From positions 73,962,909 through 74,026,908 of the forward strand of contig OY970820.1 of NCBI GenBank assembly GCA_963853835.1: DNA of 64,000 nt, in the 5' to 3' direction. Each line of letters opens with the position of its first letter. Within the stretch, counting starts at the first letter, position 1. Origin of the DNA: Calendula officinalis. Lineage: Eukaryota > Streptophyta > Magnoliopsida > Asterales > Asteraceae. The position numbers and the translations under genes were made by a program. Positions 10,692 to 22,805 of this stretch are shown in pieces. The notes beneath the pieces are model-generated. The model made no database searches, was not told the origin of the DNA, and worked only from the letters and a program-made list of their open reading frames with translations.

Positions 10692-13600
10692 TTAAATTGT
10701 TCTCTGATTTTGCAATTTTCTTTGAGCTATAATGTATTTGCTGTTTCTTTTTGTAAAATAATTAAGCTTTTCTTGAAACATAACAGCATCATACGGTTTC
10801 ATGAATGTATGTGTGAATATCTGATACATTATTTCTTCAGAATGTGGATATTCTTTTTCATATAAGTACAATTCATAATTTTTGCTTGATCTTTCAAAGA
10901 CGTACATGTTTACTGTGGGGAGCACATTCCAAGCATATACATTTTCTTTATTTGTGAATATTTAAGGATATTTGTCTGGATAAAATGCAGCGTCAATTAT
11001 TTTGGTTAAGTATCCAGCTCCTGAATTCTTCAATGATTTCTTGGTCATTCTTGGTTTGCCTATGATCAGAACTTTAATAATATCAGCTCTACTGCAAGAC
11101 ATAACCATTGGTTTCCAACCAGTGAATCTCTGGGTTGATTTATCTTGTCTTATAATTTCAATGGTATTATCAACAAGCTTCCAATTTATAATTGGATTAT
11201 CTTCAATAGGAGCAACAGGAGAATCAAGTACTTGTATTTCTTGCTTTCTTTTCTTCCTTGATTCTGTTTCAGGCTCACTTTCTTTTCTCTTTTTAATTAT
11301 TGAAGATTCACCAGGTGTTGGTGTTCTGGAGAGAATTATTGTGGGATCTATTTCAATCAAGACTTTTTCTTGTTCTGCTTCTACTTCCATTTCTGCTAGT
11401 TCTCTCTTTTTGGCAGTACAATATTTGTCTACTATTGTCGTCATTTTCATCCTGCCAAATGATTTAGCACTATGCCCTTTTGACTTTAAGAAGTCAATCA
11501 TCTTCTTCTTTTGTTCAAACACATCATCTGGTAGATCAGCCTTTTCTCTTTTACATTCTACTACTAGGTCTTCAAGGCAATTTAAATGTTCTTCTTCTAT
11601 CTTTCTTTGTCTTTCAAATTCTTCCTTTTGACCTTCTACCAGGACTCCTTCTATTTGTGGAATTGGTACCTCAGCTTCTTGATGTTCAGGATTTTTTAAT
11701 CTTTCTTCTTCAGCCTTTTTCTGATCTTCAAGAGCCTGAGTCTTTGCAACTTTTCTTGCATATCTGATCTTTTTCACCTTTAATTTGTCTAGCCTTTCTT
11801 TTCTTACAAGATTCATTTTATTCACTATGTAATGGCCTAGAGCTCTGTTTGGATAGTCATCATTAAATATTTCTTTGCTTTTCCAATACAGACTGAAAGT
11901 TGAGGTGGAATGAATTTCATATCAGGAACTTCTGGTAAAATAATTGATGGGGAGAATAAATGAATTTTATTCTGTTGTAATATCTTGGGGTGTGGAGGGA
12001 GTTCACACTCATCAACTTCATACCAATTTATATTGTCATCAATGTCAGGTAATACAAGTGGTTGTTCTGGTGCTTTAGGTTTTGTTACAATTATAACCTT
12101 TTCTCGTTCAAGAACCTCTGGTATTTCTTCATCTTCATCTTCAGTAGTAACCAAGGTGGTTGCTACTGGTATACTTTCTGGTTCAAATACCACAATCTGT
12201 TGATTTTCATTTACTACTGGTGAGGTTGCTGTTGGAGTTACTACTGCTAGGGCATCAGTAGTATCCATGATTTCTTCTTCTGGTGCATTTACTACTGGTG
12301 TATCTGCTTCTTCAACACGATCAGTAGTAATAACCTCTTGATCCTTTGCCTCAGTAATATCCATTGGATCAGTAGTCTCTATGACCTCAGTAGTAACTGG
12401 AGAGTTTATTTGTTCTGCTGTTTGAGATTGATTTGCAGACACAAACACATCCTCATCCATACTTTTCATTACTTTATTCAGGTCTTCATCAAAACTCTGA
12501 CCTGTTTCACCATGGACCTCTTTCAGATTCAGGAGAGCTGCTGTTGCTATGGATTGATCAATCATCCCTTGAATTTGATCTTTCTCCCCCTTAGTGATCT
12601 CAATTTGTTGAGCCTCACTATCTGCAATCTTCCTTTGTAATTTTCTGATCAAATTGGATTGCTTTTGAAGCCTATACTCGAACCTCTTCTGTCTTCTGTT
12701 CAAAGTATTAATGTAGTGCTTCATGTAGGTCATGGTTTTCCCTTGGTTGTTCAGTATATTCAAACAATTTTGTACAGTGGTTTTAAGGTTTTCCTTCCTA
12801 TCCGTCAATTTAGTTTGTTTAATACTGCCCTCAGCCCATTTGGGTGGATCATTGGGCTCATTTGGTACAATGGTTTGAAGGTTTTCCATCCTATCCGTCA
12901 ATTCAGGTTGTTCTGTTCTACCCTTATCACTTCTTGGTGATAAATTGGGTTGTTTGGACACTCTCTTCTTCCTAGAAGAAGCAGTAGTCCCCCCCCTGTG
13001 GTTTCTTGTCACCAGGGTCCTCTTAGTAATTCCTCAAATTCTGAGTCATCACTTAGAGTTGCCGAGGTCTGGTTCCTATTGATGTTCTCACTAGCCTGTG
13101 CACCCACCTTTGGGGCATCAGTAGTGAGAGCCCTTTCCTCATGCCCTCTCTCCTCCTTGGAGGACAACTCTTGGAGTCTGGGGTTTGACTCAATTTGTCC
13201 CCTGGTGTCCTTTAACGAAGATTTCTTCCTTTTGTAAGTTTTTGAAATTTGTTTGGCAATGGTCTGGTTTTCCTCAGAGTGAAGAGTAGCACTCTGGGGA
13301 TTAATGTCATGTACCTGGGACACATTCAGGACATCTGTGGGTTCATTTATTTGAGTGGACTGAATGGGTTCTGTTTGGTCTATATTTAGTGATGGAGTTG
13401 GTTGGGGTTCAATTGGGTGACTTGAACCTTCTCCTGTAGGGGGTTGATCATAGATCATGTTTTGGAACAGAGGAGTAACCTTTCCAGAAAATTTAAACTG
13501 TTTTCTCATATTAGCATACACCTTTTTGTTTAATTCTGGTGTAACAAAAATGTTTTTAGGTGTAGAAAGATTTTGAAGTTCACAGTTAAGAATATGAGTT

Positions 13601-14217
13601 ATGAATCTTGGATACATTAAAAACTTTGAAGATGAGAGGTTTCCAAGCATTCCCTCAAATATCATGTTTGAAAAATTGAAGACTTGTCCTGTGCTCAAAC
13701 AAACAACAGCAGAAGCTATTGACTTGTTGAACTCATTCCAAGTACTTCGTTTAGGAGAGATGCAGTGTTGAATGGTGTGAACTAGAAATTTCCATTGAGG
13801 TGAAAGAAGACCTTTTTGAAAAGTAACTATGTCTAGTCTTCCTTCATACCCCATTTTTTGTAAAACATCAACAAGATCTTCCTTAGGTAAAGAGAACATA
13901 CCTGATTCATCATGGAGTTGAAGATGATTTCTGATTGATTGTTCAGTGATGATGATTGGTTTTCCATCCACAACAGATTTAATCTTGGACATATTTGACT
14001 CTTCATTCCGTTCAGCATTTGTCCAGAAGTCAATGAGATGTTGTTCATATGCCTTGGGATTGACTGTTAAAGCAAACTTGATAGGAGAGTTCTTCAGGAA
14101 CATGACTATAGGTCGAAAGTCTTTTGTGCCATCAGGATTTCTTAAGAAGGCACACATGTTGTGAAATTCAGAATATTTAAGATCGGTTTTAACTGTAAGA
14201 GATTTTAGGGTTGCCAT
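10692..14217 (-). pseudogene. Extra 3' ORF of copia-2 (retroelement-borne protein of unknown function)
   Basis: The ATG at 14,217 (ATGGCAACC) starts a protein of about 1,150 residues. The N-terminal domain (about residues 1-230) has the motifs FHNMCAFLRNPDGTKDF, ALTVNPKAY, VDGKPIIITEQSIRNHLQL, LLSPQWKFLVHTIQH and NFSNMIFEGML. A low-complexity linker follows, then a coiled coil (MKHYINTLNRRQKRFEYRLQ...), an acidic threonine-rich stretch and a Lys/Glu-rich coiled coil. The C-terminal motif is NVYAWNVLPTVNMYVFE. I see no signal peptide or membrane segment, so it does not look like an envelope protein despite its position. I recognise the N-terminal domain from unnamed proteins linked to copia elements in Asteraceae; no function is known. 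Frameshifts lie near 13,010 (poly-C) and 11,830, and stops near 10,960 and 10,926. Confidence 0.82.
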
Positions 14218-14229
14218 TTGAGTGATTTT

Positions 14230-14420
14230 GATCTTTGGTGATGAAAATTTCACAGAAAGTTTAGTCGCTTTTGCAAGAATTTTGGATTTGTGAAATGAAT
14301 TTAGTTGATACTGATGCAGGGTTTTGATCGTATTTCACAGAGATTAGGGTTTAGCGTAGGGTTTATCGAATCGAGGAGAAGATAATGCTAAACTAATGAC
14401 AATCCGCTATTTATATTTTT
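14230..14420 (-). promoter_or_regulatory. Putative internal promoter and leader of the copia-2 extra ORF
   Basis: On the minus strand a TATA box ATATAAATA (complement of 14,408-14,416) is followed about 30 bases on by a plausible start site. A leader with two AAACCCTA telo-box words (about 14,340-14,365) comes next, then the ATG at 14,217 in a good plant context (ATGGC). The same arrangement and spacing (about 190 bases from TATA to ATG) is present in the sister element. Telo-boxes near start sites are typical of plant housekeeping genes. That this promoter drives the ORF is inference. Confidence 0.5.
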
Positions 14421-14716
14421 CGAAGTTTCCTGCAAAATGACCGAAATATCCTTCGAATAATAACCCAACGGCTATTTTCATGAGGGTCAGTATTGTAATT
14501 TATGTATTTTACAAATAACGGTCGATCAATAGTAACTAAGTGTCAGTAATAGAAACATCAGTAGTAACCACTGTTTCTATACTTAACCTAATTCTACTGA
14601 AAAAACCCTATCAGTACTAAATTATAGTAGTAACATACGATCAGTAGTTATAAATAACCAGTAGTAAAGTAAATAAAATTGTACAAAACACTTTACAAAT
14701 GATTTTCTTTTGAGTA

Positions 14717-17700
14717 TTAACTTATTAAAATCATTCCAATACTGCTAACCAAGAAACTGAATCTTCCTACATCAAATGCTTTTGTAAAAAGATCTGCCAA
14801 TTGATTATCAGTATGAATTTTCTCTACTTTAATTAAATTTCTTTTCATTGAAATCCCTTATAAAATAAAATCTTATTTCAATGTGTTTTGTTTTAGAATG
14901 TTTTACTGGATTATTTACAATACTGGTAGCACTTTGATTATCTATAAAAATTGGAGTTTTAAGGATAGAAATACCAAAGTCTAGAAGTTGATTTTGAATC
15001 CAAAGAAGTTGAGCGCAACAGGCAGATGCAACTACATATTCTGCTTCAGTAGTTGATGTTGAAACATTGGTCTGTTTCTTGCATTGCCATGACACCAATC
15101 TTGATCCAAAGAACTGACATCCACCAGTAGTAGATTTCCTATCTTGACATTCACCACCATAATCACTATCTGTGTAGGCTATGAGTTCAAATGGTGATGC
15201 ATGTGGATACCAAAGACCAAGAGAAGGTTTTCCCTTCAAGTATCTAAAGATTCTTTTGACAGCTTGCAAGTGTAGTTCCTTAGGTCTTGCTTGATATCTG
15301 GCACAAAAACACACACTATACATAATGTCAGGTCTTGATGCAGTTAAATACATTAAAGAACCTATCATAGATCTGTAAAGGTGTTCATCTACATCCTCCC
15401 CCTCAACATCAGGATGTAGGTGTTTGTGAGTTTCCATTGGAGTGCTTGCATTTTTGCTGTCTTTCATTGCAAATTTCTCTAAAATGTCTGACATATTTAG
15501 ATTGATTGATCAAGATGCCATCTGATCTTTGATTGATTTGGAGTCCAAGAAAGAAGTTCATTGGACCCATTGAGCTCATCTTGAACTTGATCTGCATCAA
15601 TTCTTCAAATTCTTTGCACAGTTGGTCATTTGTTGATCCAAAGATGATATCATCTACATATATTTGGACTAGTAGTATATCATCTTTTACCTTTCTTGTG
15701 AACAATGTTTTGTCAATGGCACCTCTCTTGAAATTGTTCTTCAGTAAGTAAGAAGACAATGTGTCATACCAAGCTCTTGGTGCCTGATGCAGGCCATATA
15801 AAGCTTTTTCTAGCTTGTACACATAGTCATCATGTTCTGGATCTTCAAAACCTGGAGGTTGACATACATACACTTCTTCTTCAATTTTCCCATAAAGGAA
15901 GGCACTTTTCACATCCATTTGGTAGACTTTAAATTTCTTGTATGAAGCATATGCCCGAAATATTCTTATTACTTCAATTCTGGAAACAGGTGCATATACT
16001 TCATCATAATCAATGCCTTCTTCTTGTGTGTATCCTTGGGCTACAAGTCTTGCTTTGTTTTTGATTATTATACCCCTTTCATCCTTTTTGTTTCTAAAGA
16101 TCCATCTTGTTCCAATGGGCCTTTTTCCTTTTGGTAGAGGTACAAGAGTCCATACAGCTTGTAGATTGAATTGAAGAAGTTCTTCTTGCATTGCTATGAT
16201 CCAGTTTGAGTCTTTCATAGCTTGTTGAATCTTCTTAGGTTCCTCCTGTGATAGAAAACATTCATACATGCATTCATTAGATATTAAACTTATGTTACAA
16301 ACATTTGAATTTAATGAAGAATTAAATTTGCTTCTTGTCTGCATGTTTGAATTGACATCACTTAGGACTAAGTCCAAAGGATGATTCTTTTCAGTTCTGG
16401 TTCCTAGAACTTTGTCAACAGTAATTTGAGTATCTAGATTTGACTCATTGGGTTCAGGAGATTGTGCATCTGTCCATGTTTCTTCTTGATTGTTTGAATT
16501 TTGTGGAGTTTCTTCATTGCTACTGGTGTCAGTAGTAACATTTTCTTCATTGACCTCAGGAGGGTCATTGTTGTTACTGACATCATTGTTGTGTAGATCA
16601 TCATCAAAAATTTGAGGTTCAGAGTTACTACTGGGATCAGTAGTATCTTCAGAGTTGGTGTTGTTACTGGTATCAATGAAACTAGGGTTATCAGAGTTAC
16701 TACTGTCCTCAGTATCAACTGTGGGATCAGTAGTAACTAAGATATATTTCATGATTTCTTGTCTGTCACCTGATGATGGTCCTCCTTGTTGGCTTTGATT
16801 GTTTGAATCTCCTGTATTATACACATAATTAACATCAAAAGATTTGGTTAGATTATCAATATTGAACAACCAATCTGGACCATTTCCTTGTTCATTCATC
16901 AGATTTTCATTAAAGGATACATTTACACTTTCTTCAATGATCCTTAGCCTTTTGTTGAATACTCTGTGAGATTTGATTTGAGTTGAGTATCCTACAAATA
17001 TTCCATCATCTGCTCTGCAGTCAAACTTACCAATTTGTTCTCTTGTAATTAAAATAGTACAAGGACAACCAAATGATTTTAAGAAACTTATTGATGGTTC
17101 CCTTTTATTGAAAAGTTCATAAGGTGTTTTAAAGTGAGGCTTAACTATTAATACTCTGTTCTGAACATAACAAGCAGTATTAACAGCTTCAGCCCAAAAA
17201 GTTATTGGTAATTTTGAATCTGCAAGCATAGATCTGGCTACTTCAATGATGGTTCTATTTCTTCTTTCAGCTACACCATTTTGTTGTGGAGTTCTTGGTG
17301 AGCTGTACTGCCTGTCAATGCCCTTAAGATCACAAAAATCAATTAGGTTAGTATTTTTAAATACTGTTCCATTTTCACATCTAATTGCTTTCACTTTGAG
17401 ATCTCTTGTATTTTCCAGCTTTACAATCAGATTCTTTATAATTTCACTTGTTTCATCTTTGGTCCTAAGAAAGAAGACCCAAGTATATCTGGAAAAATCA
17501 TCAGTAATAACGAGACAGTATTGTTTCTTTCCAATACTCATTACATTAGTAGGTCCAAAAAGGTCCATATGTAAGAGCTGCAAAGGATTAGAAATAGAAT
17601 TGATTGCTTTGGTCTTATGAGAAGTATATTGTTTACCTTTTAGGCAGGCAACACAATGATGATCACACATAAATTCTTTTTGTGGTAGACCAACTACCAA

Positions 17701-18198
17701 GTTCTTTTTGACTAAATTGTTCATATTTTTAAAATTTGTGTGACACATCCTTCTATGCCAGAGTTCTGATTCATTTGTGTTTGCCTTAGATATAAAACAG
17801 TTGATCTCATTTGAAGAAATGAGTTCTCCCCCTATATCCAGGAAATACACATTGTTTCTCCTTGGTGTTCTTAAAATAACAAATTTTTCATCTAAAATAA
17901 AATCAGGAGAAAGAATGATGCACTCTACATCTGTAAAAAGAATTTTGTTATTCTTATCACAGACTTGTGAGACACTAACCAGATTATATTTAAGCTCATC
18001 AACATAAAATACATCATCAAAAGTGATCTTACCATTTGATACTGTACCTTTACCTGTAATCTTACCACCTCTTGGATTTTCTCCAAAAGCAACATATCCT
18101 CCTTCAAAAGACTTGAAATCTCTAAGAATTTGAAGATTTCCAGTCATGTGTCTAGAGCATCCACTATCAATATGCCATGTTCTACCTTCTTCAGGGAT
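14717..18198 (-). pseudogene. pol: copia-2 pol: protease, integrase, RT, RNase H
   Basis: The frame opens after a TAG at 18,199-18,201. It shows the protease motif WHIDSGCSRHMTG, the pre-integrase LWHRRMCHTNF, and integrase motifs (HMDLFGP, then CENGTVF, then VAERRNR). RT has QIYVDDIIFG (YVDD complement of 15,649-15,660), and RNase H has YTDSDYGG and STTEAEYV. The second integrase carboxylate is Glu (CENG) where the family and the sister element have Asp. An acidic Asn/Thr/Ser-rich linker (about 16,400-16,750) lies between integrase and RT. A frameshift near 15,495 separates RT from RNase H, and another near 14,829 hits the RNase H end. A stop replaces the codon just before IPEEGRTW. Very similar to the pol of the element at 44.8-55.9 kb. 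Confidence 0.9.
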
Positions 18199-18227
18199 CT
18201 AGATACTCTGCACATAAAGTAAAAGGA

Positions 18228-20660
18228 TTAGTTAATTTTGGGAACCCAAGCTTGTTTTGTCTTGGGTTCATCCTTTGAAGAGTAAGTTTTTCTAACTGAA
18301 TGAGCTTTGTATGCAGGTTTGTTCTTAGGTTGTGGGTTAGTACTGGTGTTCTTGTTTGCTACTGATCTAGGTTTATACCCGTAGTGTTTAGCTTTTGAAT
18401 ATTTTATTACTGATGGACCAGTAGTGTTTGGGTAATATGAGTTTTGAGCATGGTCAGTAGTGTTTTTGTAATTATACCAGACATCATTGTAATTAGGGTT
18501 TTTACCAGTAGTAAACCTGGAATAGTTTCTACTGATGTTTGACAACTTTGAATAATGAGGAAAGTGATTTTGTTTTCCATTGTTTTTGAAATAATTACTT
18601 CTGTTTGGACTTTTATACCTGATATTTTGCACAAATCTTTGTGCAGTTCTTCCAAATTTGGGAGTTTCAACACATGGTTTTTTAAGTTCTTTTACTTTTG
18701 TTTCTTCAGTTTGTTTTAATTTTAAAGCTTTCTCCTTTTCTTTGTTGATTTTAAATTCTTTGAATTCTTGACTGTTTATAGGATTGAAGTGACAGTTTTT
18801 AGCTATGTGGTTAACCTTGATGCAAATTAAAGATGATAATTTTGTTGACTTAGCACTTTCAGGTTTTCTTTGTTCATTTAACTGGTTCAAGTTTCTTTGA
18901 TTTCCCCTTCTTAAAATTGTAGGTATATTTTCTGAGTTGTATTTTGGGGATTCAGTTTGACTTTGTGTTGTGTGAAAACTTGTATCAGTTGACTCAGTTG
19001 TTTGATCATCATCAGAAGATTCATTGGATTCATTAATGGTTTCAGTTTCAGTTTGATTTTCTATTTTTAAATCATTTAAAATTCTTTCTGTGCTTGATTT
19101 AAGAGGAGGGATAAAATTAGTTGGAGGTGGGACTGCATGATATCCCACTCCATGAACAATTTTTTCAGTGGTTTGATTACTTGTTAATTCATTAATAATT
19201 TTAGAACTTCTTTCAAATTTTTTAATAGTTAATTTATTTTGTTCTAATTCCATTTGACATTCTTCTAATTTGATCAAAGTTTCTTTTAATTTTAATTCAA
19301 CATGTTCTTTTTCATAAGTGGTTTGTAGTAATTCATCTTTTATTTTTTGATCAGTTATTTTATAGATTTTAATTTTATTTTCTAAATCAGCTATACAACC
19401 ATTATATTCAATTCTTCTGTTTCTATTTAAATCCATCTCTTCAAGAGTTTCTTTATTAAGTTTTTCTAATTCTTTATATCCCTTAATGCATTCAGGAGTA
19501 CAAGATTTAGAATGTACCTCAGTAGTAGAATCAGTAGTGAAGGCCATGAGAGCTTGGTTCTGTGTATGTTCTTCTGCTTGAAAGCTCCAGTCATATTCTT
19601 GTCCTTCTTGAGATACTAATGCTGTTAAATTTGAAGTGCTGTTTTTGTTGTAGCTTGATCTTTGATCTTGTGGACATTCTCTGGCAAAGTGACCCAGATT
19701 GCTACAGTTGTAGCATTTGACCTTGGTCTTGTCAAATCCAGCACGATCACCTTTGTTGTAAGATAGATTTTGCCTTCCAGTTCTTTTAAAAAACTTTTTT
19801 GTTCTTAAGCTCAGCATTGCCATCTGCCACTTGATATCCATCTCTTCCAAATCATCATGGTTGAGTTGCTCTAAATCCTCACTAATCAATGCAGTATGCA
19901 CATGACTAGTGAAGAAAGATTCTCTTGCTACATCTTCAATGCCTGCATTCTTTATAACCTCTTGACCTGTTCCTGTACTAAACACAAAAGCAGCATTGTT
20001 TGAAGGTAAATTTGGAGTTTTAGTACTTACCTCAGATTAAAACACTCTCAGCTCATTGTACAACTCATCCAGCTTTTTTTCTTCTAAAGCATCACCTTGT
20101 CTATATACGACTGTATACATAGACCATTATTCACCAAGAGATCTGAGAAACTTCCTGTTTACATCATCATTGTCTGGTTTGTAACCAACTTGATTCAGTT
20201 CACCAATAAGTTTGTTGAACCTATCAAAGACTTGTGATAATGATTCATTCTTTTGTCCTTTAAAGTTTTCAAAGTCTTGTTTCAGAACAGACTTCATGAT
20301 TCTTTTGGTGCTCTTTGTGCCAACAAACCTCTTTTCCAGTGCTTGCCATAGCTTCTTTTCATCATCATATTCAACAAAGAGATGTTGATAATCATTGGGA
20401 ATAGCTAGCAAAAGAGTGCTTAAGGCTTTGAGTTCAATGCCTCTGTCTTTCTTCTCTTTTTCACACTTGAGTTTGTCGACTTCGGTTGAGGAGCTTGCTA
20501 CTTGAGTCTGGATGGTTTTGTTGCCTTCAACAACAACTTCCCACATGGAATAATCAGTAATAAGCATATACTGCTTGATTCTGTTTTTCCACATTCCAAA
20601 GTTGTTGGGAGTAAGAATGGGAATTTTGTTAGCTTGAGTGCTTTCATTGTTATCAGACAT
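18228..20660 (-). pseudogene. gag: copia-2 gag with coiled-coil region
   Basis: The ATG at 20,660 gives MSDNNESTQANKIPILTPNN. This is followed by the gag fold (FGMWKNRIKQYMLITDYSMWE; LKQDFENFKGQKNESLSQVF). A CCHC knuckle CYNCSNLGHFAREC lies at about 19,668-19,715. A long coiled coil with heptad Leu/Ile follows, then a second knuckle degraded to SLICIKVNHIAKNC, with the first Cys changed to Ser. The C-terminal tail is basic and Asn/Tyr-rich and ends QAWVPKIN. In-frame TAA codons near 20,127 and 20,036 interrupt the frame. The gag frame ends about 20 bases before pol resumes in another frame, as in the sister element. Long gag with two knuckles and coiled coil is typical of Sireviruses. Confidence 0.88.
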
Positions 20661-20744
20661 GATTAACAATTTTGAGTTCGAAAGTATGAAACTTTTTGCT
20701 GTTCTTAATTCGTAGATCTAGAACCGTAAAGCTCTGATACCACT

Positions 20745-20925
20745 TGTCTGGATCGATTAACCCAAACAAATTAATTAATCTAAGATCTACTAACAATAAG
20801 AAGTTGCAGCGGATCAACACTTATGTTTAATTGATTAAGAACAATGAATACTGTTAATGAATACGAATGAGAATAAGAACACAGTAATAACAAAAAGCTT
20901 CAATGTATATTAATTTGATCGATCA
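20745..20925 (-). repeat. Truncated 5' LTR of copia-2
   Basis: It begins TGTCTGGATCG next to the primer-binding site (gctctgataccac on the + strand) and matches the other LTR until gatcgatca at 20,925. It then breaks off. The next bases cggtac copy a nearby word and lead into tagaggtcacgg at 20,932, which is the start of the repeated solo-LTR tract. Confidence 0.9.
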
Positions 20926-21861
20926 CGGTACTAGAGGTCACGGTACTAGATTCCTCTCAATCCCGTTTAATAAACTAAACACAACTAATAGGAATTCCTT
21001 CTCTCAAAAGTTGTAATCTAATCACACCTCGGGTTGTTGATCTTAATAGGTTTGGACCACCTAAACCCTCTAAACCTAGAACTTTCGTCACTACGGTTAG
21101 ACTTCCGATTTATCCTAACTTATTGGAATCTAATTTTAATCCCTATTCCTTGTGGATCGCCATCTAAGTCACTTAAGTGAAAAGACGAGGATATCAATAA
21201 CTAGTTCAAATGTTGTCAATAGTTAAACTAATCACCAATAAACAAATTAAACGGCAAAGATCAAAAGTATAAACCGAAAGATTAATTTACTAATCAACAA
21301 TTGTTCAAACAAAAGAAAGTTAATCCTAAAATTAACCAAATATAGACTTAGAATTTCATCAAACCATAATGAATAAAAGTTCTAGGATGAAACAAACATC
21401 AAACAATAACAAAAGGTTAAAAACATTGTTAATAGAAACAAAGAATTGAACCAATAAATGTTGATATAGGATGCCTTAAATCTTCTCCTCCCAATTGTAT
21501 TCTTGATTTCGTGGGGTTTTTATTCAATTTGACAGCCTTACGGCTGTCTTGTTCGTCCCTTTCTGTGCGTAACCCCCCACGTCAAAACTGCTCTCCGTCA
21601 ACCCCCTTTTCCAATCTGTTCGTAACCTTCTTTTTATTCCATTGGCCGACTTTAATTGTCATTGTGGGCCTTCCCATTTAATCTAATAAGGCCTGCTTCT
21701 TTTTAATTTCAACTGACCAACCACTAGCCCAAATTAATCTCAACATGTGCGTCTACCTTTTTCTTTTAATTGTGGTCATATTGTTTCATCTAATTGTGGC
21801 TAGCTTTTAACACAAATTTGCCCATATTGATCCACACTTCACAAAATATATGTGACCCAAT

Positions 21862-22513
21862 CAATGTTTTAAAACCCGGGTTGACCCGGCCGGTTGAACC
21901 GGTCGAACCGGGACCCGGTACATGAGGCGGGTCAACTCGGTCCGGTTTAATTCCTATTTTCCGCCCGCTGAGACCCGGCCGGGTTTCCGGTTGAACCGCC
22001 GACCCGGCGACCCGTTTACCCGGTAAAAACCCGGAATTTACAAAAAAATCCCTAATATCAGTGGTTTTTCAGCCGCTACTACTACTTTCGATTCTATCTC
22101 GCTCGTTTCTGCTCGTCCACCGTCCACCCACACAAGGTAATTTCATTAGTTGCTGCCCGATTTATTTCTACAAATTCATTGTTATGTTCTACAAATTGAT
22201 TGCTCAAATTGATTGTTGATACAAATTCATCTTTGCTGCCCGATTTATTTCTCCAAATTGATTGTTGCTGCCCGATTTATTGATTGTACAAATTGTTGTG
22301 TTCTACAAATTCATTGGTTGCTCAAATTTATCAGTGATATCTCTCTCAAATTAATTTGTTTCTGTTTTTGGTTCTACAAATTGAGTGAAGAAACATGCGT
22401 ATGCAACTTTTCCTATGTTTTTCGGTAAAACGGTTGAACCGCCGGTTGAACCGGTTGAACCGTGACCCGGTCATCACACCGGACCGAGCAATAACCCGGG
22501 TTTTAAAACATTG
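21862..22513. mobile_element. Non-autonomous hAT element (652 bp)
   Basis: Perfect terminal inverted repeats CAATGTTTTAAAACCCGGGTT and its complement are flanked by an 8-bp duplication GACCCAAT (21,854-21,861 and 22,514-22,521). The empty site is visible in the first copy of the region near 9,790. Both ends are rich in the words ccggttgaaccgg and gacccgg. The middle is AT-rich without a transposase. An 8-bp duplication and a CA start place it in hAT. Confidence 0.93.
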
Positions 22514-22805
22514 GACCCAATCTAAATATATTGTCAATCGTTCCTTTCAAAACACGAGCTGGGCCCACATTAGTTTACACGTAGGCTTCCTTTTATATAT
22601 AATTAATCTTGTGATGTCAAACACTATTTGTGCATCATTTTGTTTCCGTGTACGGCTCGAGGTGTAGCAGAATTTAGGATTTGTACATTTTTTTTTTTTT
22701 TTTTGCTTATTTGGCTCGTTTCTTGTTTACTTTGGAGATATTATCCGCAGTTTACAAAAACATAAATATTAGGCACGAAAACCGTTATTTTCCTCATAAA
22801 CCACT

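Larger units (their letters stand above)
10071..20925 (-). mobile_element. Sirevirus-like Ty1/copia retrotransposon (copia-2), 5' LTR truncated
   Basis: On the minus strand the order is 5' LTR (20,925-20,745, cut short), primer-binding site (tggtatcagagc, complement of about 20,732-20,743), gag (20,660-18,228), pol (18,198 to about 14,718), a large extra ORF (14,217-10,692), polypurine tract (complement of 10,588-10,600, ctccccct) and 3' LTR (10,587-10,071). The left flank is ACCACT and the likely original right flank is ACCAT (23,323-23,327), consistent with a 5-bp duplication carrying one extra base. The extra 3' ORF, long charged gag and pol motifs fit the Sirevirus (SIRE/Maximus) lineage. 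It is a sister of the element at 44,796-55,899. It is disabled by several stops and frameshifts. Confidence 0.88.

Noticed and set aside
11002..11631. Plus-strand 209-codon frame opposite the copia-2 extra ORF
   Set aside because: It is the complement of the Lys/Glu-rich coiled coil, which gives a Ser/Leu/Phe-rich shadow with no independent signals.
10692..14217. Envelope-like protein (env) in copia-2
   Set aside because: The position fits, but no signal peptide, transmembrane segment or fusion-type hydrophobic stretch is visible; the protein is charged with coiled coils.
22346..22667. Short frames on both strands inside the hAT MITE
   Set aside because: They are made of the ccggttgaacc terminal repeats; there is no hAT transposase motif.
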